The position numbers were made by a program, and so were the translations under genes. A stretch of DNA of 64,000 nt, taken from positions 209,384-273,383 of the forward strand of contig NZ_WTFT01000003.1 in NCBI RefSeq assembly GCF_009861505.1. The letters run 5' to 3'. The stretch's first letter is position 1. Each line of letters starts with the position of its first letter. The notes beneath the pieces were generated by a model. It did not search any database. It worked only from the letters and a program-made list of their open reading frames with translations, and was not told the origin of the DNA. This DNA comes from Pseudomonas izuensis (GTDB lineage Bacteria; Pseudomonadota; Gammaproteobacteria; Pseudomonadales; Pseudomonadaceae). Positions 46,381-55,053 of the stretch are shown here, in pieces.

Positions 46381-47685
46381 ATGCCTTTGACTCGTAAAGC
46401 CTACCGCGCCGCCATCCTGCACAGCATCGCCGACCCTGCCGAAGTGGGTATCGAAGCCTCCTACGAGTATTTCGAAGACGGCCTGCTGGTGGTCGATAAC
46501 GGCAAAATCAGTGCCCTGGGTCATGCCAGCGAACTGCTGCCGACCCTGCCGGCGGACCTCGAAATCACCCAGTATCAGGACGCGCTGATCACTGCTGGCT
46601 TCATCGACACCCACATCCATCTGCCGCAAACCGGCATGGTCGGTGCCTACGGCGAGCAATTGCTGGACTGGCTCAACACTTACACTTTCCCGTGCGAAAG
46701 CCAGTTCGCCGATAAAGCCCATGCCGACGAAGTCGCGGACATTTTCATCAAGGAACTGCTGCGCAACGGCACCACCACCGCACTGGTGTTCGGCAGCGTG
46801 CACCCGCAGTCGGTGAACTCGTTCTTCGAGGCCGCCCAACAGTTGGATCTGCGGATGATCGCCGGCAAGGTGATGATGGACCGCAACGCTCCGGACTACC
46901 TGACCGACACCGCCGAATCCAGCTACGTGGAAAGCAAGGCACTGATTGAACGCTGGCACGGCAAGGGTCGCTTGCACTATGCGGTCACGCCGCGATTCGC
47001 GCCTACCAGCACCCCGGAACAATTGACCCTTGCCGGGCAGTTGCTGACTGAATACCCGGATCTGTACATGCAGACCCACATCAGCGAAAACCTCAAGGAA
47101 ATCGAGTGGGTCAAGGAACTGTTCCCGGAGCGCAAAGGCTACCTCGACGTCTACGATCACTACCAGTTGCTCGGCGAGCGCTCGGTGTTCGCCCACGGCG
47201 TGCACCTGTGTGATGCCGAATGCGCGCGCCTGGCCGAAACCGGCTCCGCGATCTCGTTCTGCCCGACCTCGAACTTCTTCCTTGGCAGCGGCCTGTTCAA
47301 CCTGCCGATGGCCGAAAAGCACAAACTGAATGTGGGGCTGGGTACTGACATCGGCGGCGGCACCAGTTTCTCGCTGCTGCAAACCCTCAACGAGGCGTAC
47401 AAGGTCATGCAGCTGCAAGGTGCGCGCCTGAGCCCGTTCAAGTCGCTGTACCTGGCCACCCTCGGCGGCGCCCGCGCGTTGCGACTGGAAGACAAGATCG
47501 GCAACCTGCAACCGGGCACCGACGCCGACTTCCTGGTGCTGGACTACAACGCCACGCCGTTGCTGGGCTATCGCCTGAAGCAGGCCAACAACATTGCCGA
47601 AACGTTGTTTGTGTTGATGACGCTGGGGGATGACCGGACAGTGCTGCAGACCTATGCGGCGGGGAATCTGGTGCATCAGCGGTAA
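46381..47685 (+). CDS. guaD: Guanine deaminase
   Basis: A 434-residue amidohydrolase converting guanine to xanthine, the substrate of the upstream dehydrogenase. Metal ligands are visible in FIDTHIHLPQTG, MQTHISEN, FAHGVHL and GLGTDIGGGTS. The start at 46381 (MPLTRKAYRA) is the family N-terminus. A strong terminator ends the purine operon. Confidence 0.95.
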   Translation: MPLTRKAYRAAILHSIADPAEVGIEASYEYFEDGLLVVDNGKISALGHASELLPTLPADLEITQYQDALITAGFIDTHIHLPQTGMVGAYGEQLLDWLNTYTFPCESQFADKAHADEVADIFIKELLRNGTTTALVFGSVHPQSVNSFFEAAQQLDLRMIAGKVMMDRNAPDYLTDTAESSYVESKALIERWHGKGRLHYAVTPRFAPTSTPEQLTLAGQLLTEYPDLYMQTHISENLKEIEWVKELFPERKGYLDVYDHYQLLGERSVFAHGVHLCDAECARLAETGSAISFCPTSNFFLGSGLFNLPMAEKHKLNVGLGTDIGGGTSFSLLQTLNEAYKVMQLQGARLSPFKSLYLATLGGARALRLEDKIGNLQPGTDADFLVLDYNATPLLGYRLKQANNIAETLFVLMTLGDDRTVLQTYAAGNLVHQR

Positions 47686-47700
47686 GCTTTTACAGGCATA

Positions 47701-47740
47701 AAAAAATCCCCCGGTGGTGTTCAGCCCCGGGGGATTTTTA
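47701..47740 (+). terminator. Terminator after guaD
   Basis: A 13-bp stem (AAAAATCCCCCGG / CCGGGGGATTTTT) begins 16 bases after the guaD stop and ends in a T run. Confidence 0.9.
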
Positions 47741-47756
47741 TTGTCTGTTCCGCCGT

Positions 47757-47848
47757 CATCGCTGGCAAGCCAGCTCCCACAATGGTTTGCGGAGTTCACA
47801 CAATTTGCGCTCCACTGCATATCCTGTGGGAGCTGGCTTGCCAGCGAT
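47757..47848. repeat. REP inverted pair (CTGGCAAGCCAGCTC type)
   Basis: Inverted arms from 47757 and ending 47848, between the convergent guaD and GntR genes. Confidence 0.86.
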
Positions 47849-47865
47849 AAGGGCGCCGCGGTGTA

Positions 47866-48630
47866 TCAGATTTTCGCTGGCGAACGCCCAGGCTTCTTGG
47901 TCTGCAACAAATGCGAGAACACCGCATGCAAATCATCCGACGCACTTTCTTCGTCGAGGTTGAGTTTGCTGTCGATGTGATCCATGTGATGCATCATCAG
48001 GTCCACCGCCAGCTCAGCGTTGCGCGCTTCGATCGCATCGATCAGTTGAGTGTGCTCGTCGTAGGAGCAGTGGGAACGGTTGCCGCTTTCGTACTGGGCG
48101 ATGATCAGCGACGTTTGGGACACCAGGCTGCGCTGGAAACTGATCAATGGCGCGTTTTTCGCGGCTTCGGCCAGTTTCAGGTGGAATTCGCCCGACAGGC
48201 GGATGCCGGCACCACGATCGCCACGGGAGAAGCTGTCGCGCTCGTCGTTGACCATTTGTCGCAACTCGGCAATCTGCTCGGCAGTGGCGTGTTGCACCGC
48301 CAGCTCAGTGATCGCCCGCTCGACCAGACGCCGGGCCATGAACACCTGGCGCGCCTCTTCGACGCTGGGACTGGCGACCACGGCGCCGCGATTCGGCCGC
48401 AGCAGCACCACGCCTTCATGGGCCAGGCGCGACAGCGCACGGCGAATGATGGTGCGGCTGACCCCGAAAATTTCCCCCAGCGCTTCTTCACTCAACTTGG
48501 TGCCGGGCGCCAGACGCTGTTCGAGGATGGCCTCGAAGATATGCGCGTAGACAATATCGTCCTGGGTACCGCTGCGGCCGGCTTTGCCTGCTCGCGGTTG
48601 TTTTTTGAGGGGTTGCAACTGTTCGTTCAT
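47866..48630 (-). CDS. GntR-family (FCD) transcriptional regulator
   Basis: A 254-residue repressor-type regulator: winged helix about 25-90 (KLSEEALGEIFGVSRTIIRR, RPNRGAVVASPS) and C-terminal FCD ligand domain. The start at 48630 (MNEQLQPLKK) is chosen because the 93 upstream codons run through a REP element. Convergent with guaD and divergent from the BenE-type transporter; it is the likely local regulator of purine or transporter genes. Confidence 0.88.
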   Translation of the reverse strand: MNEQLQPLKKQPRAGKAGRSGTQDDIVYAHIFEAILEQRLAPGTKLSEEALGEIFGVSRTIIRRALSRLAHEGVVLLRPNRGAVVASPSVEEARQVFMARRLVERAITELAVQHATAEQIAELRQMVNDERDSFSRGDRGAGIRLSGEFHLKLAEAAKNAPLISFQRSLVSQTSLIIAQYESGNRSHCSYDEHTQLIDAIEARNAELAVDLMMHHMDHIDSKLNLDEESASDDLHAVFSHLLQTKKPGRSPAKI

Positions 48631-48972
48631 GGGCACTCGAGTCGGGAGAACTGCGGCGAATTGACCGTGACTGTAATACGGCACAGTGGGTCGCTGGCAA
48701 GTATCGCGTAAAAAACACTGCGATTGTACACAATGGTTAGTGGCAACACGACTGTACGGCTGTTTGTCGCTTCTGCTGTATGGCAATGCCTGCTTACATT
48801 TGAGTTTAGGCTTAAACCCGCAACTCGATCCCTGTAGGAGCAAAGCTTGCTCGCGATGGCGGCGACACATCCAGCATAGATGTGACCGACACTCCGCTAT
48901 CGCGAGCAAGCTTTGCTCCTACAAGGTTCGGCGGTGCTGCGGACTTATCATCAGAACCAGGAACTCGCCGTC
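48631..48972. other. Divergent GntR/benE intergenic region
   Basis: A 342-bp gap with no convincing gene. It must hold promoters for both flanking genes, and its right half is taken up by a REP pair (48832-48924), leaving little promoter room for benE unless the promoter precedes the REP pair. Confidence 0.5.
48832..48924. repeat. REP inverted pair (CGAGCAAGCTTTGCTC type)
   Basis: Arms at 48832-48859 and about 48898-48924 with core AGGAGCAAAGCTTGCTCGCG and its complement. The right arm ends 49 bases before the benE start and would be transcribed in its leader. Confidence 0.87.
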
Positions 48973-50163
48973 ATGAACGACGCCACGCACACCCAGCTCC
49001 GCCCATTGGCCGACACCTCGCCGTCGGCCATCGTCGCCGGTTTCATCGCCATGATGACCGGCTACACCAGCTCCCTGGTGCTGATGTTCCAGGCCGGACA
49101 AGCGGCGGGCCTGACCAGTGGACAGATTTCGTCGTGGATCTGGGCGATTTCCATTGGCATGGCGGTGTGTTCGATCGGCCTGTCGTTGCGCTATCGCACC
49201 CCCATCACCATCGCCTGGTCGACCCCGGGCGCCGCGTTGTTGATCACCAGCCTGGGCGGCGTGAGCTATGGCGAAGCCATTGGCGCCTATATTACCTGCG
49301 CGGTGCTAGTGACGATTTGTGGGCTGACCGGCAGCTTCGAGCGGCTGGTAAAAAAAATCCCCGCGTCCCTGGCGGCGGCGTTGCTGGCAGGGATTCTGTT
49401 CAAGATCGGCAGCGAAATCTTCGTCGCCGCCCAGCATCGGACCGCGTTGGTGCTGGGCATGTTTTTCACCTACCTGGTGATCAAGCGCCTGTCACCACGC
49501 TATGCGGTATTGGCCGCGTTGTTGATCGGCACTGCGTTGTCGGGGTTCATGGGGCTGCTGGATTTCAGCGGTTTTCATCTGGAAGTGGCCACGCCGGTCT
49601 GGACCACCCCGCACTTCTCCCTCGCTGCAACGATCAGCATCGGCATCCCGCTGTTCGTGGTCGCAATGACGTCGCAAAACATGCCGGGCATCGCCGTGTT
49701 GCGCGCCGACGGCTACAGCGTGCCGGCCTCGCCGCTGATCACTACCACCGGTATGGCTTCGTTGCTGCTGGCGCCGTTCGGTTCCCACGGGATCAACCTT
49801 GCCGCCATCAGCGCGGCGATCTGCACCGGGCCGCACGCCCATGAGGATCGCAACAAACGCTATACGGCAGCGGTCTGGTGCGGGATTTTCTACGGGATCG
49901 CCGGTGTGTTCGGGGCGACGCTGGCGGCGCTGTTTGCCGCGCTGCCCAAGGAGCTGGTGCTGTCGATTGCCGCACTGGCGTTGTTCGGCTCGATCATCAA
50001 TGGCTTGAGCATCGCCATGAGCGAAGTGAAGGAACGTGAAGCGGCGCTGATCACCTTTATGGTCACGGCATCGGGGCTGACACTGTTTTCCATCGGTTCG
50101 GCGTTCTGGGGGATTGTCGCAGGCGTGTTGACGCTGGTGATCCTGAACTGGCGTAGGGCCTGA
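48973..50163 (+). CDS. benE: BenE-family proton symporter
   Basis: A 396-residue inner-membrane protein with about eleven hydrophobic segments. It matches BenE/YdcO carriers (SAIVAGFIAMMTGYTSSLVL at the start; STPGAALLIT; MTSQNMPGIAVL). BenE imports benzoate with protons in some bacteria, but no benzoate catabolic gene is nearby. Its position beside a GntR regulator and purine genes leaves another substrate open. Start at 48973 (MNDATHTQ). Confidence 0.88.
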   Translation: MNDATHTQLRPLADTSPSAIVAGFIAMMTGYTSSLVLMFQAGQAAGLTSGQISSWIWAISIGMAVCSIGLSLRYRTPITIAWSTPGAALLITSLGGVSYGEAIGAYITCAVLVTICGLTGSFERLVKKIPASLAAALLAGILFKIGSEIFVAAQHRTALVLGMFFTYLVIKRLSPRYAVLAALLIGTALSGFMGLLDFSGFHLEVATPVWTTPHFSLAATISIGIPLFVVAMTSQNMPGIAVLRADGYSVPASPLITTTGMASLLLAPFGSHGINLAAISAAICTGPHAHEDRNKRYTAAVWCGIFYGIAGVFGATLAALFAALPKELVLSIAALALFGSIINGLSIAMSEVKEREAALITFMVTASGLTLFSIGSAFWGIVAGVLTLVILNWRRA

Positions 50164-50174
50164 AACACCACTAT

Positions 50175-50243
50175 CTGTGGGAGCAAAGCTTGCTCGCGAT
50201 GGCGTCCTAGAAATCGCCATCGCGAGCAAGCTTTGCTCCCACA
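50175..50243. repeat. REP inverted pair (CGAGCAAGCTTTGCTC type)
   Basis: Closely spaced inverted arms (CTGTGGGAGCAAAGCTTGCT and complement) between convergent benE and yggL, with near-inverted GGCG/CGCC ends flanking the short spacer. Confidence 0.87.
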
Positions 50244-50254
50244 AAAAGCAGGCA

Positions 50255-50287
50255 TAAAAAAACGGCGACCCTTGGGTCGCCGTTCTT
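50255..50287 (-). terminator. Terminator after yggL
   Basis: On the minus strand ACGGCGACCC-AAG-GGTCGCCGT is followed by seven T. It lies just beyond the yggL stop. Confidence 0.9.
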
Positions 50288-50294
50288 CATGACA

Positions 50295-50639
50295 TCAAGC
50301 TACCGGATTGATCGGCTTTTCCGGGTACCAGACGTCCAGCAACGGGCTGACTTCAACGCTGGTCAGCTCGGTGCGGCCCTTGAGCCAGGCTTCAACGGCA
50401 GCGCGCTGTTCAGCGCTGACCGAGCCACGCTTCTGCAGGCAAACCAGACCGTAGTCGTCACCGCCGACATAGCCCAGGCCGTTGGCTTCCATGGCTTCTT
50501 TAAGGAACGCGTCGAGGAAAGCATCAATGGCTTCATCAGCCAAATCTTCTTTGAAATCCAGGTTCAATTCGAAACCCAGCTCTTGAAATTCATCGACGCA
50601 CAGTTTTTTGCGCAGACGCTGGGAACGGTTAGTCGCCAT
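50295..50639 (-). CDS. yggL: YggL family ribosome-associated protein (DUF469)
   Basis: A 114-residue protein with the conserved start (NRSQRLRKKLCVDEFQELGF) and YVGGDDYGLVC core. E. coli YggL associates with the 50S subunit during assembly. It ends before a strong terminator and is divergent from dacB, as in P. aeruginosa. Confidence 0.92.
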   Translation of the reverse strand: MATNRSQRLRKKLCVDEFQELGFELNLDFKEDLADEAIDAFLDAFLKEAMEANGLGYVGGDDYGLVCLQKRGSVSAEQRAAVEAWLKGRTELTSVEVSPLLDVWYPEKPINPVA

Positions 50640-50872
50640 TGGAACAATCCTCTTAAGTAATAACGGCCGGCACTTTAGCAGTTTAAGCCGCCGATTGCCC
50701 GCCTCTGAACGGTGCGCGCCCTACCGCCGGTAAAAAAATTGCCGATAACAAGACCAAGGCACGGCCCAAGCCACGACACCTTGGGGCATAATGCCGACAC
50801 TTTTGTGACCGCTGAGGGTTTTCATTTTCGTGCCCTCGTCTTTTCCCCCTCGACTGCAGGGTCTTATTTCAC

Positions 50873-52333
50873 ATGATCAAATCGTTGCGTCCACTGCTGC
50901 TCGCCAGCCTTCTCTTCCCGCTGGCCCTCCCCGTTTCCGCTGATCCGATCAACACCGCCTTGTCGCCCAGCGTCGAAAAAGCCCTCAAGGCCAGCAAGTT
51001 GCAGGACAACGCCCTGTCGCTGGTGATGATTCCACTCACGGGCCCCGGCACCGCCACCGTTTTCAACGCTGATGTCTCGGTCAACCCGGCTTCGACCATG
51101 AAACTGGTCACCACTTACGCGGCCCTGGAAATGCTCGGCCCCAACCACCAATGGAAAACCGAGTTCTACACCGACGGCACCCTCAGCGGCGGCATCCTCA
51201 ACGGCAACCTTTTCCTCAAGGGCGGCGGCGATCCGAAGCTGAACATGGAGAAACTCTGGCTGCTGATGCGCGACCTGCGTGCCAACGGCGTGACCCAAGT
51301 CACCGGCGACCTGGTACTGGATAAGAACTTCTTCGTGCAACCGCAGTTGCCCGAGTTCAATGACGACGGTAACGACGAGAACAAACCGTTCCTGGTCAAG
51401 CCCGATGCGCTGCTGGTCAATCTCAAGGCCCTGCGGTTTGTCGCGCGCAATGACTCGGGCAAAGTGCTGGTTTCGGTGGAGCCGCCAATCGCCAGCATCC
51501 GCATCGATAACCAGGTCAAGGCCATCAATTCCAAGCAATGCACCGGTGGCGTTCGCTACAACCCCGTACCCCAGGCCGATGGCAGCGTGACCGTCACGGT
51601 CGGCGGTCAGTTGGGCGAAGGCTGCAGCTCGCAGACTTACCTATCGCTGCTTGACCATGCGACCTACACCGCCGGCGCCGTCCGTGCGATCTGGAAGGAG
51701 CTGGGCGGCAGCATTCAGGGCAAGGATGTTCTGGCGCCGACCCCGAAAGATGCCAAGGTGCTGGCGCGGGCGTTCTCACCGGACCTGGCGGAGATCATCC
51801 GCGACATCAACAAATACAGTAACAACACCATGGCCCAGCAGCTGTTCCTGAGCCTCGGCCAGAAATTCCGCACCGACGCCGACGCCGACGATGCCAAAGC
51901 GGCACAGCGCGTGGTGCGCCAGTGGCTGGCGAAGAAAGGCATCACCGCGCCGCACCTGGTGATGGAGAACGGTTCCGGCCTCTCCCGCGCCGAACGCGTC
52001 AGTGCCCGGGAAATGGCCTCGATGCTGCAAGCCGCCTGGCACAGCCCTTATGCCGCCGAGTACATCAGCTCGATGCCGATTGCCGGCACCGACGGCACTA
52101 TGCGCAAACGGCTGAAGACCACCGCGATGCGCGGCGAAGCCCACGTCAAGACCGGCACCCTGAACACCGTGCGCGCGATTGCCGGCTTCAGCCGCGATAT
52201 CAACGGCAACACCTGGGCAGTGGTGGCGATCCTCAACGACAAGGCACCGTTCGGCGCATCGTCGGTGCTCGATCAGGTACTGCTGGACCTGTACCGCCAA
52301 CCGAAACTGCCACAGACCGCATCGGTGCTGTAA
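50873..52333 (+). CDS. dacB: D-alanyl-D-alanine carboxypeptidase/endopeptidase (PBP4)
   Basis: A 486-residue periplasmic penicillin-binding protein that trims and cleaves peptidoglycan cross-links. A signal peptide spans residues 1-23 (cleavage after VSA). Catalytic motifs: STMK with Ser74/Lys77, SNN with Ser316, and KTG at 426. The large insertion between the first two motifs is typical of PBP4. Confidence 0.95.
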   Translation: MIKSLRPLLLASLLFPLALPVSADPINTALSPSVEKALKASKLQDNALSLVMIPLTGPGTATVFNADVSVNPASTMKLVTTYAALEMLGPNHQWKTEFYTDGTLSGGILNGNLFLKGGGDPKLNMEKLWLLMRDLRANGVTQVTGDLVLDKNFFVQPQLPEFNDDGNDENKPFLVKPDALLVNLKALRFVARNDSGKVLVSVEPPIASIRIDNQVKAINSKQCTGGVRYNPVPQADGSVTVTVGGQLGEGCSSQTYLSLLDHATYTAGAVRAIWKELGGSIQGKDVLAPTPKDAKVLARAFSPDLAEIIRDINKYSNNTMAQQLFLSLGQKFRTDADADDAKAAQRVVRQWLAKKGITAPHLVMENGSGLSRAERVSAREMASMLQAAWHSPYAAEYISSMPIAGTDGTMRKRLKTTAMRGEAHVKTGTLNTVRAIAGFSRDINGNTWAVVAILNDKAPFGASSVLDQVLLDLYRQPKLPQTASVL

Positions 52334-52339
52334 CTATCT

Positions 52340-52425
52340 CTGTAGGAGCTGGCTTGCCAGCGAAGGCGGCCGTGAGTCATGCAGCGACAATGGCGACGCC
52401 TTCGCCAGCAAGCCGGCTCCTACAG
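52340..52425. repeat. REP inverted pair (CTGGCAAGCCAGCTC type)
   Basis: Inverted arms of 29 nt (52340-52368, 52397-52425), the right one diverged at two positions, between the convergent dacB and diguanylate cyclase genes. Confidence 0.86.
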
Positions 52426-52444
52426 GTTTCGGGTGCAACCCGGT

Positions 52445-54844
52445 TCAGCTCATCTCCCCCTGTACCCGATCCCTTCCCGCCTGTTTCGCCGCATAAACCC
52501 CCGAATCCGCCCGCAGTAGCAGCGCATCCGCGCCCTCGCCGACCCGCCAACTGGCAATCCCGAAGCTGGCCGTGACGACCCCCACTTCGCCGATCGGTGC
52601 ACCGCGCAAGCTTTGCCACAGCTCCAGCGCCAGCACATGGGCCTGTTCGCCGCCGATGTCCGGGCACAACACCATGAACTCTTCGCCCCCCAGGCGGCAG
52701 AACACATCCGTGCGCCGCAACCGTTGACCAATACGCTCACACACCGCCTGCAACACCCGATCGCCCACGGCATGGCCGTGTTGGTCATTGATGCGTTTGA
52801 AGTGGTCGATGTCGAGCATGATCACCGACAGCTCGCCGCCGCCACGCTCCACACGGGCCATCTCGCTGGTCAGGCGCTCCTGGAAGTAGCGGCGATTGTG
52901 GATACCGGTCAGGGAATCGGTTACCGACAGCGCGCGCAGTTCTTCCTCCACCCGCTTCAAATCGGAAATGTCCGAGATGTAGCCATGCCACAGTACGCCG
53001 CCACCGGGAAGCTCCTCCGGCGTTGCCTCGCCGCGGACCCAGCGCAGACCACGCTGGGGCAATTGCACGCGGTACTCCTCGCGCCAGGGGCTGAGGGTTT
53101 CCGCCGAGGCCCGGATCGACGCGCGCACGCGCGTCGTGTCCTGCGGATGAATCCGCGTGAAGATCGCTTCGGCATTGAGCAGTAGCACGTCCGGGTCGAG
53201 TTCGTAGATCTCGCGAATACCGTCGCTGGCATAGATGACGCTGAAGCGACCGTCGAACTCCATTTTGAACTGGTAAATCCCGCCGGGCAGGTGGGCGCTG
53301 AGTTTCTTCAACAGCAGGTCCCGCGCAGCCAGCGCCTCATGCACCCGTTTGCGTTCGGTGATGTCGATGCACACTGCCAGATGCCCGACCCACAAGCCTT
53401 GCTCGTCGAGCACCGGCGTGGCCAGCATGTTGACCGTTAAATGGCTGCCATCGCCCCGCACCAGCGTCCACTCCCTCGCTTCGTGTCCACCCTCGATGCT
53501 GCCTTCGACCAGCATCGCGTGGCAGGCCGGCACCGGCTTGCCGAATCGCGCGCTCAATTCGGCGGAACGTGCGGCGAGCTCCCGGGGCAAGTGCAGGTTT
53601 TCCAGGGTCATGTGCCCCACCACTTCGGCGGCGGTGTAGCCGAGCATTTGCTCGGCACCGGCATTGAAGGTGGTGATCACTCCGCGTAGGTCCGTGGCGA
53701 TGATCGCCACCTGGGTGGCGGCATTCAGCACTCCGCGTAACTGACCGTGGGTGCCGCGCAGTTCCTGTTCGCGGGCGCGCAGTTCCTGGGTCCGCTGCTC
53801 GACCATTTTCAGCGCCCGTTGCCGTTGGCTGACCAGCACGTAGAGCAAGGCGCTGAGCAGTACGCTGAGCAAACTTCCGAGCACCACCAGGGTGGTCACC
53901 GACGAATGGTTGGCCTGCAGGAACGCCTCGCTGGGCTGGATATCGACTTGATATTCGTGATCGGCCAGGCGCAACAGTCGGGTCGCGGACAACTCACTGA
54001 CGGCGGGAGGGTTCGGTGATTGGAACAGTACTTCGTGTTGTTCCTCGGTGGATAAGTCGAGAATGCGCACCGCGAGATAATCACGGCCCGCCTCCGGCAA
54101 GTCGTCGGCCAACAGTTGGCGCATGCTGATCACCGCCATGACATATCCAAATGGCTTGCCGGTTGCGCCATCCGGGTCATTGCGCAGCATGACCGGCGCG
54201 ACCAGCAGCACGCCCCGCGCATAGGCCGGTTCGATGCTGACCAGGTACATCGGTTGCGACACCGCCATGCGCCCATGCTGGTCGGCCCGCTCGAGGGTGG
54301 CGCGTCGCATCGGCTGAGCCAGCAGGTCGTAGCCCAGCGGCGAGCCAAGTTTGCTTTGCGTCTGGCTGTACAGCACGACCACGTACTCATCCCGTTCGGC
54401 GGCCAATTGCAGCTGGCCGTCGGCATTGAGTTCGCGCAGGGTAAAACCACTCAGGCCCTCGTCCCGCACGCGGCGCTCGAAAGCCGCCCGCTGATCTCCC
54501 CTGACCCGTTCGGCGTACGAGTACGCCTGGGTCCGGTGCAGCAGAGGTTGGGTATACCCGTTGAATTCCTCTCGGGTCACCGAATCGGAATTGGCAAAGA
54601 ACCGGCGCAGGCCATCGAGGCGCTGCTCCTGGTCTTCGAAACGTTCTTCGATACGGCTGTAGCGTTCACTGGCCAGCAGTTGGAAACGTTGCCGCAATTG
54701 ATGATGAAACAGGTTGAGCGTCGACCAGGCCAGCAATCCCGTGAGAATCCCGCCGACGAGCAATACCAGAAGCGCGACCAGCCAGGCCGAAACGTCTTCG
54801 CTGATAAAACCCAGGATCTTTGGGCGCACGGCGTGCAACGACAT
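52445..54844 (-). CDS. CHASE-PAS-PAS-GGDEF diguanylate cyclase
   Basis: A 799-residue membrane-bound c-di-GMP synthase. TM1 (about 18-44) and TM2 (about 318-342) flank a periplasmic CHASE-type sensor. Two PAS domains follow (about 370-495 and 510-630). The GGDEF domain carries GGEEF at 719-723 and an inhibitory site RRTD at 710-713, so the enzyme should be active and product-inhibited. The extracytoplasmic ligand is unknown. Confidence 0.93.
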   Translation of the reverse strand: MSLHAVRPKILGFISEDVSAWLVALLVLLVGGILTGLLAWSTLNLFHHQLRQRFQLLASERYSRIEERFEDQEQRLDGLRRFFANSDSVTREEFNGYTQPLLHRTQAYSYAERVRGDQRAAFERRVRDEGLSGFTLRELNADGQLQLAAERDEYVVVLYSQTQSKLGSPLGYDLLAQPMRRATLERADQHGRMAVSQPMYLVSIEPAYARGVLLVAPVMLRNDPDGATGKPFGYVMAVISMRQLLADDLPEAGRDYLAVRILDLSTEEQHEVLFQSPNPPAVSELSATRLLRLADHEYQVDIQPSEAFLQANHSSVTTLVVLGSLLSVLLSALLYVLVSQRQRALKMVEQRTQELRAREQELRGTHGQLRGVLNAATQVAIIATDLRGVITTFNAGAEQMLGYTAAEVVGHMTLENLHLPRELAARSAELSARFGKPVPACHAMLVEGSIEGGHEAREWTLVRGDGSHLTVNMLATPVLDEQGLWVGHLAVCIDITERKRVHEALAARDLLLKKLSAHLPGGIYQFKMEFDGRFSVIYASDGIREIYELDPDVLLLNAEAIFTRIHPQDTTRVRASIRASAETLSPWREEYRVQLPQRGLRWVRGEATPEELPGGGVLWHGYISDISDLKRVEEELRALSVTDSLTGIHNRRYFQERLTSEMARVERGGGELSVIMLDIDHFKRINDQHGHAVGDRVLQAVCERIGQRLRRTDVFCRLGGEEFMVLCPDIGGEQAHVLALELWQSLRGAPIGEVGVVTASFGIASWRVGEGADALLLRADSGVYAAKQAGRDRVQGEMS

Positions 54845-54936
54845 AAACGCAACTCAAAACGCCAGGTGCGGGAAAGCCCTTTGGCCATGAGTTGAGTTAT
54901 AGCTATTAGCCACTAATTTGACCAGCACTGAAAACC

Positions 54937-55039
54937 CTGCAGGAGCGAGCTTGCTCGCGATGGACTCAGCGGCACCGCGTACATCCAGAAGATACGCGTT
55001 ATCGTTGTCGAACATCGCGAGCAGAGCTCGCTCCTACGG
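54937..55039. repeat. REP inverted pair (CGAGCTTGCTCG type, diverged)
   Basis: Left arm CTGCAGGAGCGAGCTTGCTC (54937-54963) and right arm CGCGAGCAGAGCTCGCTCCT (to 55039) are imperfect inverted copies, upstream of the cyclase gene and downstream of rlmL. Confidence 0.8.
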
Positions 55040-55053
55040 GAGAGGATCCACCA

